Assembly (NCBI RefSeq): GCF_010093085.1
Contig: NZ_MSRC01000007.1
Coordinates: forward strand, 62,001 to 126,000
Direction: 5' to 3'
DNA: 64,000 nt
DNA from: Bacillus sp. SKDU12
GTDB lineage: Bacteria; Bacillota; Bacilli; Bacillales; Bacillaceae
A program made the position numbers and the translations under genes. Within the stretch, counting starts at the first letter, position 1. Every line of letters starts with the position of its first letter. Shown piece after piece: positions 56,597 through 63,873 of this stretch. Under the pieces are notes generated by a model. That model was not told the DNA's origin. It was given only the letters and a program-made list of their open reading frames with translations, and did no database searches.

Positions 56597-59539
56597 TTAA
56601 TCGGTCAGATGGACATAGCCTGGTCGGTTCCATTTTCTTTCTGCTTCAACCCCGTTTTGCGGGTGGCGTTTTTTGTTGCGCGGATTTGTTTTCGGAAGCG
56701 GCGCTGTTTCACAGCCTCCAAGCACCTCCATGCGAACTTTTGTCTGTTTGTAAGCAGGCGTATGTGTCCGTGTATCAGCCGCAGGACCTGTCAGGAAGTT
56801 AATCGCTGACTCCTTGTCTGTTGAATTCATCGGCAGATAGAGTTCATTTTTTCGCACACGGTCTGTGATCAGCGCGTTTAATTTGACTGCCCCGAACGGA
56901 GACACGAGACGGACAAACGAACCGTCACAAATTCCTCGCTCCTCTGCAAGCTCAGGTGAGATTTCAACAAATACGTTCGGTACTTTGGCTTGAATGCCTT
57001 TCGATTTATTTGTCATGTTTCCTTCATGGAAGTGCTCCAGCATCCGGCCGTTATTGATATGAAGGTCATATTCTTCTGGGAAGAACGCTGGCTCAGTCCA
57101 ATCATTAAGGGCAAAGCGAGCTTTTTTGTCAGGGAAATTAAATCCGTCTTCATATAGAAGAGGTGTGCTTTCGCCTGTGAAGCTGCCCCATAGGAAGGTG
57201 TTCCAGCCTTCAAGCACCTCATAGCTTGCTTGAGCAAACAGAGGAGAAAGGCTTGCCATTTCTGAGAAAATGTCACTTGGATGACTGTAATTCCAGTTCG
57301 CTCCTAAACGGTTCGCCACCTCTTGGATAATCCACCAGTCCGGTTTCGCATCACCAAGCGTTGGGAGCGCCTGATACAATCGCTGCACGCGGCGTTCTGT
57401 ATTTGTAAATGTCCCGTCTTTTTCAAGCGAAGGAGTGGCAGGCAAGATGACATCGGCATATTGAGCTGTTCTTGACATGAAGATGTCCTGAACGACAAAG
57501 AAATCAAGGCTTGATAAAATATCATGCACACGGTTTGCGTTTGAATCGACAAGCGCCATATCTTCACCGACAAGGTACATTGCTTTCATGTCACCATCTT
57601 CAATGGAATGAAGCATTTGAATATTATCTAAACCAGGCTTACCGTCAATTGTGACACCATATGCCTTTTCAAATTTTGCACGGGCATTGTCATCTGTAAT
57701 ATGCTGATATCCCGGCAGCCAGCCTGGCAGTGTACCCATATCACAAGCGCCTTGGACGTTATTATGACCGCGCAAAGGATAAGCGCCTGCACCGGGACGG
57801 CGATAGTTGCCTGTAGCGAGAAGCAGGTTTGAAATCGCTGCTGATGTATCAGAACCGCCTGTATTTTGTGTGACACCCATTCCCCAAAGGACACAAGTGC
57901 CGTCAGCATCACGAATCATTTCAGCAATTTCAATCATGTTTTCTTTTGAAAGACCTGTGACGCGTTCTGCATATTCAAGTGTATACGTTTGAAGCGTCTC
58001 TTTATAATCTTCAAAGAAATTCACGTTTTCATCAATAAATGCCTGATCGTGCCAGCCTTGGTCAATCATATATTTCGTCACAGCCATCAGCCAAACTTGG
58101 TCTGTGCCTTGTTGAGGGCTGATGAACAAATCAGACCGCTCAGCCATTTCGTTTTTACGCAAATCGGCAACAATCAGTTTTTGACCGTTGAGCTTGTGAG
58201 CCCGTTTGACACGAGTGGCAAGCACAGGGTGTCCTTCCGCCGGATTGGCGCCAACAATAATAACAAGACCGGCTTTGGCAATATCTTTAATCGTGCCGGC
58301 GTCACCGCCCATGCCGACAGTGCGGAACAATCCGTCTGTAGCAGGAGACTGGCAGTAGCGTGAGCAGTTATCGACGTTATTTGTCTCAAATACCTGACGC
58401 GCTAATTTTTGGATAACATAGTTTTCTTCATTCGTAATTTTAGAAGAAGAAATAAATCCGACAGAGCCATTGCCGTGCTGCTCTTTAATCGTTCCTAATC
58501 TGCTTGCGACAAGGTCGAGGGCTTCTTCCCAAGAAGATTCAACAAAAGCTCCGTTTTTACGGATTAAAGGTTTTGTGATCCGTTCTTCAGAATTGACGAA
58601 ATCCCAGCCGAATTTCCCTTTGACACATGTAGAAATCGCATTAACAGGAGCGTCAGAAACAGGCTGGATTTTTAAAATATCCCGTCCTTTTGTCCATACT
58701 TCAAAAGAACATCCGACACCGCAGAACGTACATACTGTTTTTGTTTTTTTCGTTCTCGTTTCACGCATAGCCGCCTCAACTTCAGAAACAGCAAAAATGC
58801 TGCCGTAATCAGGCTCAACGTTTTTCACGAGGTCAATCATCGGTTCCATGACATCCTCTTTGATGCCTGTCATAAAGCCAGCCTGTCCGAGCATTGATTT
58901 TTCCATCAGCGCATTGCATGGGCATACAGTGACACATTGGCCGCAGCTGACACAAGAGGATTCATTAATTGAAACTCCCTCATCCCAAATCACACGAGGA
59001 CGTTCGCGTTCCCAGTCGATTGAGAGTGTTTCATTTACCTGAAGGTTTTGACAAACTTCAACACACTGGCCGCAGGCAATGCATTGGTTTGGATCATAGC
59101 GGTAAAAAGGGTGAGACATATCTACCGCACAAGATGGATCTTCTTTTGGCGTATAAGGGTATTTTTGATGCTCGATTCCCATCATTTCCGCTGTATTATG
59201 CAACGTACAGTTCCCATTGTTGTTATCGCAAACCGTGCAATATAGCAAATGATTTTCAAGAAGGCGGTCCATTGCTTCGGTTTGCGCCTCTTTCACCCGG
59301 TTGCACGAAAGGTCAATTGACATTCCGTTTTCTGCAACAGTAGAACATGAACGAACCAGTTTGCCATCCACTTCTACAATACAAGTATCACAAGTTTGAA
59401 TCGGGTCAACCTCCGGAACGTGGCAGATCTGCGGATACTCAATCCCATTTTCATTTAAAATATCTAAAATTGTGGCACCTGCTCGTGCTTGAATCTCTGT
59501 TCCGTCTACACGGACATTGACCGACTTAACGTCCATCAT
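56597..59539 (-). CDS. yrhE: Molybdopterin formate dehydrogenase, large FdhF-type
   Basis: A 980-residue molybdo-iron-sulphur enzyme. The N-terminus is a 2Fe-2S domain (CHVPEVDPIQTCDTC), then CTVCDNNNGNC, two 4Fe-4S sites (CIACGQCVEVCQ, CVSCGQCVTVCPC), the Mo-domain cluster CTFCGVGC and the active-site CSRYCQSPATDG with cysteine in place of selenocysteine; the C-terminus is the molydopterin dinucleotide-binding domain. It oxidises formate to CO2. ATG 59539 lies nine bases after GGAGGGG; an ATG two codons earlier is too close. It is co-transcribed with yrhD, and the formate channel yrhG is nearby on the other strand. Confidence 0.94.
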   Translation of the reverse strand: MMDVKSVNVRVDGTEIQARAGATILDILNENGIEYPQICHVPEVDPIQTCDTCIVEVDGKLVRSCSTVAENGMSIDLSCNRVKEAQTEAMDRLLENHLLYCTVCDNNNGNCTLHNTAEMMGIEHQKYPYTPKEDPSCAVDMSHPFYRYDPNQCIACGQCVEVCQNLQVNETLSIDWERERPRVIWDEGVSINESSCVSCGQCVTVCPCNALMEKSMLGQAGFMTGIKEDVMEPMIDLVKNVEPDYGSIFAVSEVEAAMRETRTKKTKTVCTFCGVGCSFEVWTKGRDILKIQPVSDAPVNAISTCVKGKFGWDFVNSEERITKPLIRKNGAFVESSWEEALDLVASRLGTIKEQHGNGSVGFISSSKITNEENYVIQKLARQVFETNNVDNCSRYCQSPATDGLFRTVGMGGDAGTIKDIAKAGLVIIVGANPAEGHPVLATRVKRAHKLNGQKLIVADLRKNEMAERSDLFISPQQGTDQVWLMAVTKYMIDQGWHDQAFIDENVNFFEDYKETLQTYTLEYAERVTGLSKENMIEIAEMIRDADGTCVLWGMGVTQNTGGSDTSAAISNLLLATGNYRRPGAGAYPLRGHNNVQGACDMGTLPGWLPGYQHITDDNARAKFEKAYGVTIDGKPGLDNIQMLHSIEDGDMKAMYLVGEDMALVDSNANRVHDILSSLDFFVVQDIFMSRTAQYADVILPATPSLEKDGTFTNTERRVQRLYQALPTLGDAKPDWWIIQEVANRLGANWNYSHPSDIFSEMASLSPLFAQASYEVLEGWNTFLWGSFTGESTPLLYEDGFNFPDKKARFALNDWTEPAFFPEEYDLHINNGRMLEHFHEGNMTNKSKGIQAKVPNVFVEISPELAEERGICDGSFVRLVSPFGAVKLNALITDRVRKNELYLPMNSTDKESAINFLTGPAADTRTHTPAYKQTKVRMEVLGGCETAPLPKTNPRNKKRHPQNGVEAERKWNRPGYVHLTD

Positions 59540-59580
59540 ATTCATATTCCCCTCCATCTGTCTTTCAAGAAGTCAAAAAG

Positions 59581-59633
59581 CCATGTGTAGATACACCTGC
59601 CCTTCATTATAAGAAAGGTGTAAACACACATGG
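59581..59633 (-). promoter_or_regulatory. Long inverted repeat around the yrhE -10
   Basis: CCATGTGTAGATACACCT (59581-59598) and AGGTGTAAACACACATGG (59616-59633) are inverted copies matching at 14 of 18 positions, 17 bp apart. The minus-strand TATAAT lies between the arms. Each arm is itself a GTGT/ACAC dyad. This looks like a two-site operator on the yrhE-yrhD promoter. Confidence 0.5.
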
Positions 59634-59852
59634 CGGAATAGTTCACTAGCAAGTCTTACTAACAGACCAATCCTTGATTTTTATAAACCGATAGACTCAT
59701 AACAAGAACCTATTACAAATCCATCAATACTGCTTTTATTATAAAGTGATATTTATTATAATACAATATAGTATGAAAATTTTAACCAAGTGAAATGTCC
59801 TAAGGGGAATTGGGAAAAGCTTTTGTAAGCAATATCGGAAGGGGTAATCGGC

Positions 59853-60221
59853 TTGTCAAAAAAAATTCATGAGTTCAATGATATTATACGAAAACTTCGC
59901 AAAGAATTGTTCGGAAAAGGGCCTGAAAGGATTCATACTGTATTTGTAGAAAATATGGCAGTATCAACACTGTACGGAAACCTGAGTGCAAGCGAGCAGT
60001 TTATCGCCCGCACACCTGAAGGAAGAGAAATGGTGCATGCGGCCCGGACAAGCTTGATTCAAGACCTTTATTCTAAACAAACACCGGAAGGAATGGAGGA
60101 ACTGATTGGCGCAAAGCTTGTTCATTTGTTTTCAGATATTAAAATTGAGGAAAATATCGCTGTATCTGTGTTTGTCTTTGACCAAAAAGTAGATGAGCAA
60201 AAAGAAGCTCTGCAAAACTAG
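59853..60221 (+). CDS. yrhF: DUF2294 protein YrhF
   Basis: A 122-residue protein of the DUF2294 (Na-translocating/Mpv-associated) family. Conserved are VRKELFGKGP-like IRKLRKELFGKGPERIHTVF and the tail ENIAVSVFVFDQKVDEQ. Start is TTG 59853, eight bases after GGAAGGGG. It is divergent from yrhE with a 313-base gap that holds the inverted repeat and several AT-rich -10-like boxes but no other gene. DUF2294 genes often sit near formate or one-carbon genes; role unknown. Confidence 0.88.
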   Translation: MSKKIHEFNDIIRKLRKELFGKGPERIHTVFVENMAVSTLYGNLSASEQFIARTPEGREMVHAARTSLIQDLYSKQTPEGMEELIGAKLVHLFSDIKIEENIAVSVFVFDQKVDEQKEALQN

Positions 60222-60232
60222 CAAATTCGTCG

Positions 60233-60262
60233 TTGACACAAATTTGTCACATTTGATATGAT
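60233..60262 (+). promoter_or_regulatory. yrhG leader promoter
   Basis: TTGACA, 18 bp, TATGAT. The -35 is part of TGACACAAATTTGTCA, an inverted repeat TGACA-N6-TGTCA, a possible repressor site. Predicted start is near 60269. Confidence 0.75.
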
Positions 60263-60268
60263 GTTGCT

Positions 60269-60433
60269 ACAGTTATAGAAGGCTTAAAGCGATGGAATGT
60301 ATGCAAGAACTGTATATATTCTCTTTCAAAATCTTACATTCTGCTTGATATTGTTGTATGGGTATGCATACAAATTAGGCAGCATTCAAACGCCTGTTTG
60401 GTACGGGTTATTTGAGTGCTGTCTTTTTTATTG
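60269..60433 (+). promoter_or_regulatory. Structured leader with intrinsic terminator before yrhG
   Basis: About 165 bases from the predicted start to a terminator-like hairpin. Inside are GAATGTA (60295) pairing with TACATTC (60335), a small GTATG/CATAC hairpin, and GGCAGCATTCAAA pairing with TTTGAGTGCTGTC followed by TTTTTT (about 60373-60430). yrhG starts 50 bases later. It may be an attenuator or a free small RNA. I recognise no known riboswitch class. Confidence 0.5.
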
Positions 60434-60482
60434 CCTTTCTGTCATGACTGAGGAAAAGAAGAAATAATGGAGGCGTTCTAAT

Positions 60483-61283
60483 ATGGCTTTTCGTAAACCG
60501 GATGAAATTGCGGATATAGCAATTGAAGCAGGAGTGAAAAAAATAAAGCTCCCGCTGTCATCTCTGCTTGTGCTCGGATTTTTAGGAGGCGCATTTATCG
60601 CGCTTGGTTACTTGCTTGATATCAGGGTCATCGGTGATCTTCCGAAAGAATGGGGGAGTCTGTCCAGCTTGATCGGAGCTGCAGTATTTCCCGTCGGTCT
60701 GGTCCTTGTGGTTCTCGCTGGCGGTGAACTGATCACAGGCAATATGATGTCAGTGGCAATGGCTTTATTTTCGAGAAAAATATCAGTAAAAGAATTGGCG
60801 ATTAACTGGGGAATCATCACGATGATGAACTTAATCGGCGCATTGTTTGTTGCTTACTTTTTCGGGCATTTGGTTGGATTGACTGAAACAGGGCCTTATT
60901 TAGAAAAAACGGTCGCTGTTGCGCAAGGAAAGCTTGATATGAGCTTCGGCAAAGTTCTCGTTTCCGGTATCGGCTGTAACTGGCTTGTATGTCTTGCGGT
61001 ATGGCTTTCGTTTGGCGCTCAAGACGGAGCAGGGAAAATCCTCGGCATCTGGTTCCCGGTTATGGCTTTTGTGGCAATTGGATTTCAGCACGTTGTCGCC
61101 AACATGTTTGTGATACCTGCTGCTATTTTTGCAGGTTCGTTCACATGGGGGCAGTTCCTCGGCAACATTATTCCGGCTTTTATCGGAAATGTCATCGGCG
61201 GAGCGATCTTTGTCGGTCTCATTTATTTTATCGCATATCATAAAAAAGATCGCTCTAGAAAAGAAATGAAACAAGTATCATAA
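60483..61283 (+). CDS. yrhG: Formate/nitrite channel FNT family
   Basis: A 266-residue six-helix FNT channel. Family marks are AGGELITGNMM, GCNWLVCLAVWLS and FQHVVANMFVIPA, which form the central constrictions and the conserved histidine. It should move formate across the membrane, matching the formate dehydrogenase encoded on the other strand. ATG 60483 follows AATGGAGGCG. Control is suggested by the long leader. Confidence 0.93.
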   Translation: MAFRKPDEIADIAIEAGVKKIKLPLSSLLVLGFLGGAFIALGYLLDIRVIGDLPKEWGSLSSLIGAAVFPVGLVLVVLAGGELITGNMMSVAMALFSRKISVKELAINWGIITMMNLIGALFVAYFFGHLVGLTETGPYLEKTVAVAQGKLDMSFGKVLVSGIGCNWLVCLAVWLSFGAQDGAGKILGIWFPVMAFVAIGFQHVVANMFVIPAAIFAGSFTWGQFLGNIIPAFIGNVIGGAIFVGLIYFIAYHKKDRSRKEMKQVS

Positions 61284-61342
61284 CTGTAGGACAAATTGAT
61301 CTGATGATCCATACAATTTCCGTCCATTTTTAGTAAAATATG

Positions 61343-61371
61343 TTTACAAAATATAATTTGGTGGATATACT
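61343..61371 (+). promoter_or_regulatory. Promoter of the small-ORF array
   Basis: TTTACA, 17 bp, TATACT, ending 37 bases before the first small ORF. Confidence 0.6.
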
Positions 61372-61407
61372 TACAAAGGAAGAAAAAAGCAAAGGAGGCT
61401 GAACAAA

Positions 61408-61512
61408 ATGACAATGAGACAACGACGTCGACCTGTATGTGGTATTCATCGTTCATTCAGCCTGTGGAAGAGTTCGTGTCCTTCCTTAACCGTTGCTTAT
61501 TGCACGCGTTAA
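61408..61512 (+). CDS. 34-aa basic, cysteine-containing peptide
   Basis: A 34-codon ORF begins MTMRQRRRPVCGIHRSFSLW and ends VAYCTR. It has an almost perfect AAAGGAGG ribosome binding site nine bases before the ATG, a good promoter and a terminator-like hairpin downstream. It has six arginines (RQRRR at the start) and three cysteines. I recognise no family. Leader-peptide or stand-alone small protein are both possible; translation seems likely from the site alone. Confidence 0.5.
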   Translation: MTMRQRRRPVCGIHRSFSLWKSSCPSLTVAYCTR

Positions 61513-61541
61513 ATTTGGAATAGTCGGACATACGCAGCTCC

Positions 61542-61588
61542 CCGCAGGCAGTAGAGGCATTGGTGTCTTCTTTTGTCTGCGGTTTTTT
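61542..61588 (+). terminator. Terminator-like hairpin after the 34-aa ORF
   Basis: CCGCAG pairs with CTGCGG over a long, partly paired loop, and is followed by TTTTTT. Confidence 0.6.
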
Positions 61589-61593
61589 ATTTG

Positions 61594-61621
61594 CCCGCGG
61601 CAGAAAGGATAATGCCGCGGG
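61594..61621 (+). repeat. GC-rich perfect hairpin before yrzI
   Basis: CCCGCGGCA (61594-61602) and TGCCGCGGG (61613-61621) are perfect complements with a ten-base loop. No T-run follows, so it may be a mRNA-stabilising 5' hairpin for yrzI. Confidence 0.7.
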
Positions 61622-61661
61622 TTATTTCGCTGAAAGTGGACTTTGAAAGGGGGTGAGCGAT

Positions 61662-61811
61662 ATGACGATTAACCTATTCTTTTTAACAGTAACGATTAAC
61701 AAACGGTTTAAAAGACCGGAAGAGTTCGAACGAGAACAGCAGATTGAGCAGATTTATGATGAAATGAAAGAGTCTCAGCTAAAGCATCTTTATTTAACAA
61801 ACTGGATCTAA
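61662..61811 (+). CDS. yrzI: YrzI family small protein
   Basis: A 49-residue protein, MTINLFFLTVTINKRFKRPE at the start and HLYLTNWI at the end, matching the Bacillus small-protein family YrzI: a short hydrophobic N-terminus and a charged helical remainder (EEFEREQQIEQIYDEMKE). AAAGGGGGTGAG lies eight bases before the ATG. The family often occurs in multiple copies or with other tiny ORFs. Function is not established to my knowledge. Confidence 0.8.
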   Translation: MTINLFFLTVTINKRFKRPEEFEREQQIEQIYDEMKESQLKHLYLTNWI

Positions 61812-61843
61812 ATCAATGAGAAACCTGAAGGGGGAGATGAAAT

Positions 61844-61897
61844 ATGCTTAGAATGGAGCTATTAATGCATTATACAATAGAGAAGGACCAGGTTTAG
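61844..61897 (+). CDS. 17-aa ORF with strong ribosome binding site
   Basis: MLRMELLMHYTIEKDQV, preceded by GGGGGAGATG at good distance. It is very short and may be a leader for the next ORF or a real micropeptide. The evidence is only the site and the position in a run of similar ORFs. Confidence 0.35.
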   Translation: MLRMELLMHYTIEKDQV

Positions 61898-61963
61898 CGA
61901 GGCTGTCAAGAAATGATCAGCCTGCATATGATAAATCAATATTACAGTAAGGCAGGTGATGGC

Positions 61964-62122
61964 ATGATGAACAATGATCAAAAGAGACTGCCGTCGATTG
62001 GACATGGCTATGCTTCTATGCCGCATTCCTTTAAACATGGTTATGGAAATCCATTTCGTCAGCAAAGACTGATGGCCATGCAGCAGCAAAGGCTTTATGT
62101 GTTCCCTTATCATTGGCAGTAG
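61964..62122 (+). CDS. 52-aa His/Gln-rich small ORF
   Basis: The frame gives MMNNDQKRLPSIGHGYASMP at the start and a Gln/Met-rich end (LMAMQQQRLYVFPYHWQ). AGGTGAT lies just before the first ATG and 6 bases before the second. A longer frame from 61913 lacks a site. Composition (His, Tyr, Gly, Gln) recalls small spore-coat or surface proteins, but no family is recognised. Confidence 0.45.
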   Translation: MMNNDQKRLPSIGHGYASMPHSFKHGYGNPFRQQRLMAMQQQRLYVFPYHWQ

Positions 62123-62145
62123 AAAACATGTTATTTTCTTTTCGG
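62121..62145 (+). terminator. Weak terminator-like element, copy 1
   Basis: AGAAAACATGTTATTTTCT then TTTC. Eighteen of 19 bases match 62332-62350, where the hairpin is stronger. It begins within the stop codon of the 52-aa ORF. Confidence 0.45.
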
Positions 62146-62278
62146 CAGGTCGACAATTTCTTGCGTTCATTGTCAGGACTGAGGAAAGAAACGGGCGGCT
62201 AAATGCCAAACACACTCTATCTAAACAACGCAGTCATCACCTTCTAAACTTCAAAGGGATTCCATCACGCTGAAAATA

Positions 62279-62319
62279 TGACAAAATGCTAAAATGAAAA
62301 CCATTTTAGCATTTTGTCA
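62279..62319. repeat. Perfect 18-bp inverted repeat
   Basis: TGACAAAATGCTAAAATG (62279-62296) and its exact complement CATTTTAGCATTTTGTCA (62302-62319) are separated by AAAAC. There is no T-run, so it is not a classic terminator; it may be an RNA hairpin or a cleavage site. Confidence 0.8.
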
Positions 62320-62329
62320 ACAAATCTAG

Positions 62330-62359
62330 GCAGAAAACATGTTGTTTTCTGCTTTTTTT
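62330..62359 (+). terminator. Terminator of the small-ORF array, copy 2
   Basis: GCAGAAAAC pairs with GTTTTCTGC around ATGTT, followed by seven T. Confidence 0.85.
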
Positions 62360-62388
62360 GCGGGAGAAACGAAAAAGTTCAGTTCTAT

Positions 62389-62417
62389 TGAAACATTCTT
62401 AAACACATTGCCGTCTA
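62389..62417 (+). promoter_or_regulatory. ECF sigma promoter of yrhH
   Basis: TGAAAC, 17 bp, CGTCTA fits the extracytoplasmic-function sigma pattern (TGAAAC-N16-17-CGTC) of SigM, SigW and SigX. yrhH is known as an envelope-stress gene in B. subtilis. Confidence 0.7.
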
Positions 62418-62506
62418 GTTGATATCTCATTCCCAATCCAATATGAAGACACTGTTTATTTTTTAAATATAATAAATCAACATAGAACCAAAAGCAGGTG
62501 TTTAAA

Positions 62507-63049
62507 ATGCTAGAAAATAAACTTTATAAACGATCAAATTTTTTGGAATTATTTTATCGGAAATATAAGCAAACAAAAACAATTGAGTATATGATGATTG
62601 ACTTTATAAACATACAAGAAAATGACAGAATTTTAGAAATTGGAATCAGTAATGGCAAGGTTTTTAAGAGCATAAACGAGAGACTGGAAAAGGGAAGTTT
62701 AAAAAGTATTGACCCTTCAAAGCGAAAAGTAAGGCAGCTTTCTCGTGCAAATCGAAGGAACAAGAGGAAAAGAGAGATTGTTCATGGCTATCCTGAGAAC
62801 ATTCCCTTTGCTGACCGCACCTTTAATAAAGTGTTTTCTTTACATACAGTTCAGAGCTGCACTGATATAAGGATTGCCTTAAGGGAAATTTACCGTGTGC
62901 TTCAAATCGATGGCCGCTTTTACCTCTGTATTGATGGAAATATAGGTGAGAAAAAGAACATGTATATTCAGCTGCTGAGAGATCAGTATTTTAGGGACCT
63001 TTCTGTCATGAGGTGTGATTCCTGTCTTTGTATTGTGGCTGTTAAATAA
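62507..63049 (+). CDS. yrhH: SAM-dependent methyltransferase YrhH
   Basis: A 180-residue class I methyltransferase. SAM motif I is ILEIGISNGKVFKSI, later motifs are VHGYPENIPFADRTFNKVFS and LREIYRVLQIDGRFYLCID. Start ATG 62507 follows GCAGGTG; the GTG inside that box is not used. The central part is unusually Arg/Lys-rich (KRKVRQLSRANRRNKRKR), which suggests an anionic target such as lipid, RNA or teichoic acid. It has an ECF-type promoter. Confidence 0.86.
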   Translation: MLENKLYKRSNFLELFYRKYKQTKTIEYMMIDFINIQENDRILEIGISNGKVFKSINERLEKGSLKSIDPSKRKVRQLSRANRRNKRKREIVHGYPENIPFADRTFNKVFSLHTVQSCTDIRIALREIYRVLQIDGRFYLCIDGNIGEKKNMYIQLLRDQYFRDLSVMRCDSCLCIVAVK

Positions 63050-63225
63050 AATCATTTCTCGGGAAATATATCCAGTCCATTCATTTGATGATTTGGGTAT
63101 ATTTTCTTAATTTTTAATTATTTACATATAATTTATATTAAAAAAAGTTTTTTTCAGATAAACTAGGGATATAAGAAAAGATAAAGAGGTGATATCAGAC
63201 AGATCAAACATCATAACGAACAAAA

Positions 63226-63243
63226 GGAATGAATATTCATTCC
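63226..63243 (+). promoter_or_regulatory. FatR/Bm3R1-type operator
   Basis: GGAATGAATATTCATTCC is a perfect 18-bp palindrome just before the repressor gene. It matches the published type of operator bound by Bm3R1 of B. megaterium (CGGAATGAACGTTCATTCCG). Confidence 0.8.
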
Positions 63244-63271
63244 GCAAATGAATCGGAGGTTGTCACATTAC

Positions 63272-63856
63272 ATGTTATCCGCATCCAGCAGTAAATACGA
63301 CATGATTATGAAAGCGGCCGTCTCGCTTTTTACGGAAAGGGGATTTAATGCTGCCACTATCCCTATGATAGCCGAGCGTGCTCATGTAGGAACGGGAACG
63401 ATCTACCGTTATTTTGAAAGCAAAGAAACACTTGTCAACGTATTGTTTCAAGAAAGCATCCAGCGCTTTACGGAAAAGCTAAAGCAGGATTTTTCAGAAT
63501 TGCCAGTCAGAGAGGGCTTTCACCACGTATTTTGCTGTCTTGTTCAATTTACGAAAGAGAGTGACTACGCGCTTTTTTTCCTTGAAACGAAGAAAGACGC
63601 TCATTACTTAAATGATACAAGCAGATTCATGTTAGAAAATCTGATTCACATGCTTGATGACTATTTTAACAAGGGAAAAGCAGAAGGCGTGATACGCAGC
63701 TTGCCCTCTAATGTGTTAATTGCGATTGTGTTAGGGGCGTTTCTGAAGATATATCAGCTTGTCCAATCGGGTGACATCGAGATGGACATAGGTTTAATGA
63801 CTGAATTAGAACAATGCTGCTGGGATGCCATTAAGCTCCATTCGTCACAAAAATAG
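63272..63856 (+). CDS. fatR: TetR-family repressor FatR (BscR)
   Basis: A 194-residue TetR-family regulator. The helix-turn-helix is seen in [20 protein letters not shown], then [16 protein letters not shown]. In B. subtilis (YrhI) it represses its own operon with the fatty-acid hydroxylase gene and is released by fatty acids. Start is ATG 63272 with GGAGG twelve bases upstream; an ATG at 63248 would add eight residues but overlaps the region of that site. A perfect palindromic operator lies upstream. Confidence 0.92.
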   Translation: MLSASSSKYDMIMKAAVSLFTERGFNAATIPMIAERAHVGTGTIYRYFESKETLVNVLFQESIQRFTEKLKQDFSELPVREGFHHVFCCLVQFTKESDYALFFLETKKDAHYLNDTSRFMLENLIHMLDDYFNKGKAEGVIRSLPSNVLIAIVLGAFLKIYQLVQSGDIEMDIGLMTELEQCCWDAIKLHSSQK

Positions 63857-63873
63857 GAAAGGAAGATGTGTTA

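Noticed and set aside
61862-62215. 117-codon minus-strand ORF over the small-ORF array
   Set aside because: It has no ribosome binding site and runs across the small plus-strand ORFs that do have one.
63147-63171. Sigma-B-like GTTTTT-N13-GGGATA before fatR
   Set aside because: Both boxes are off consensus in an AT-rich stretch; chance match is likely.
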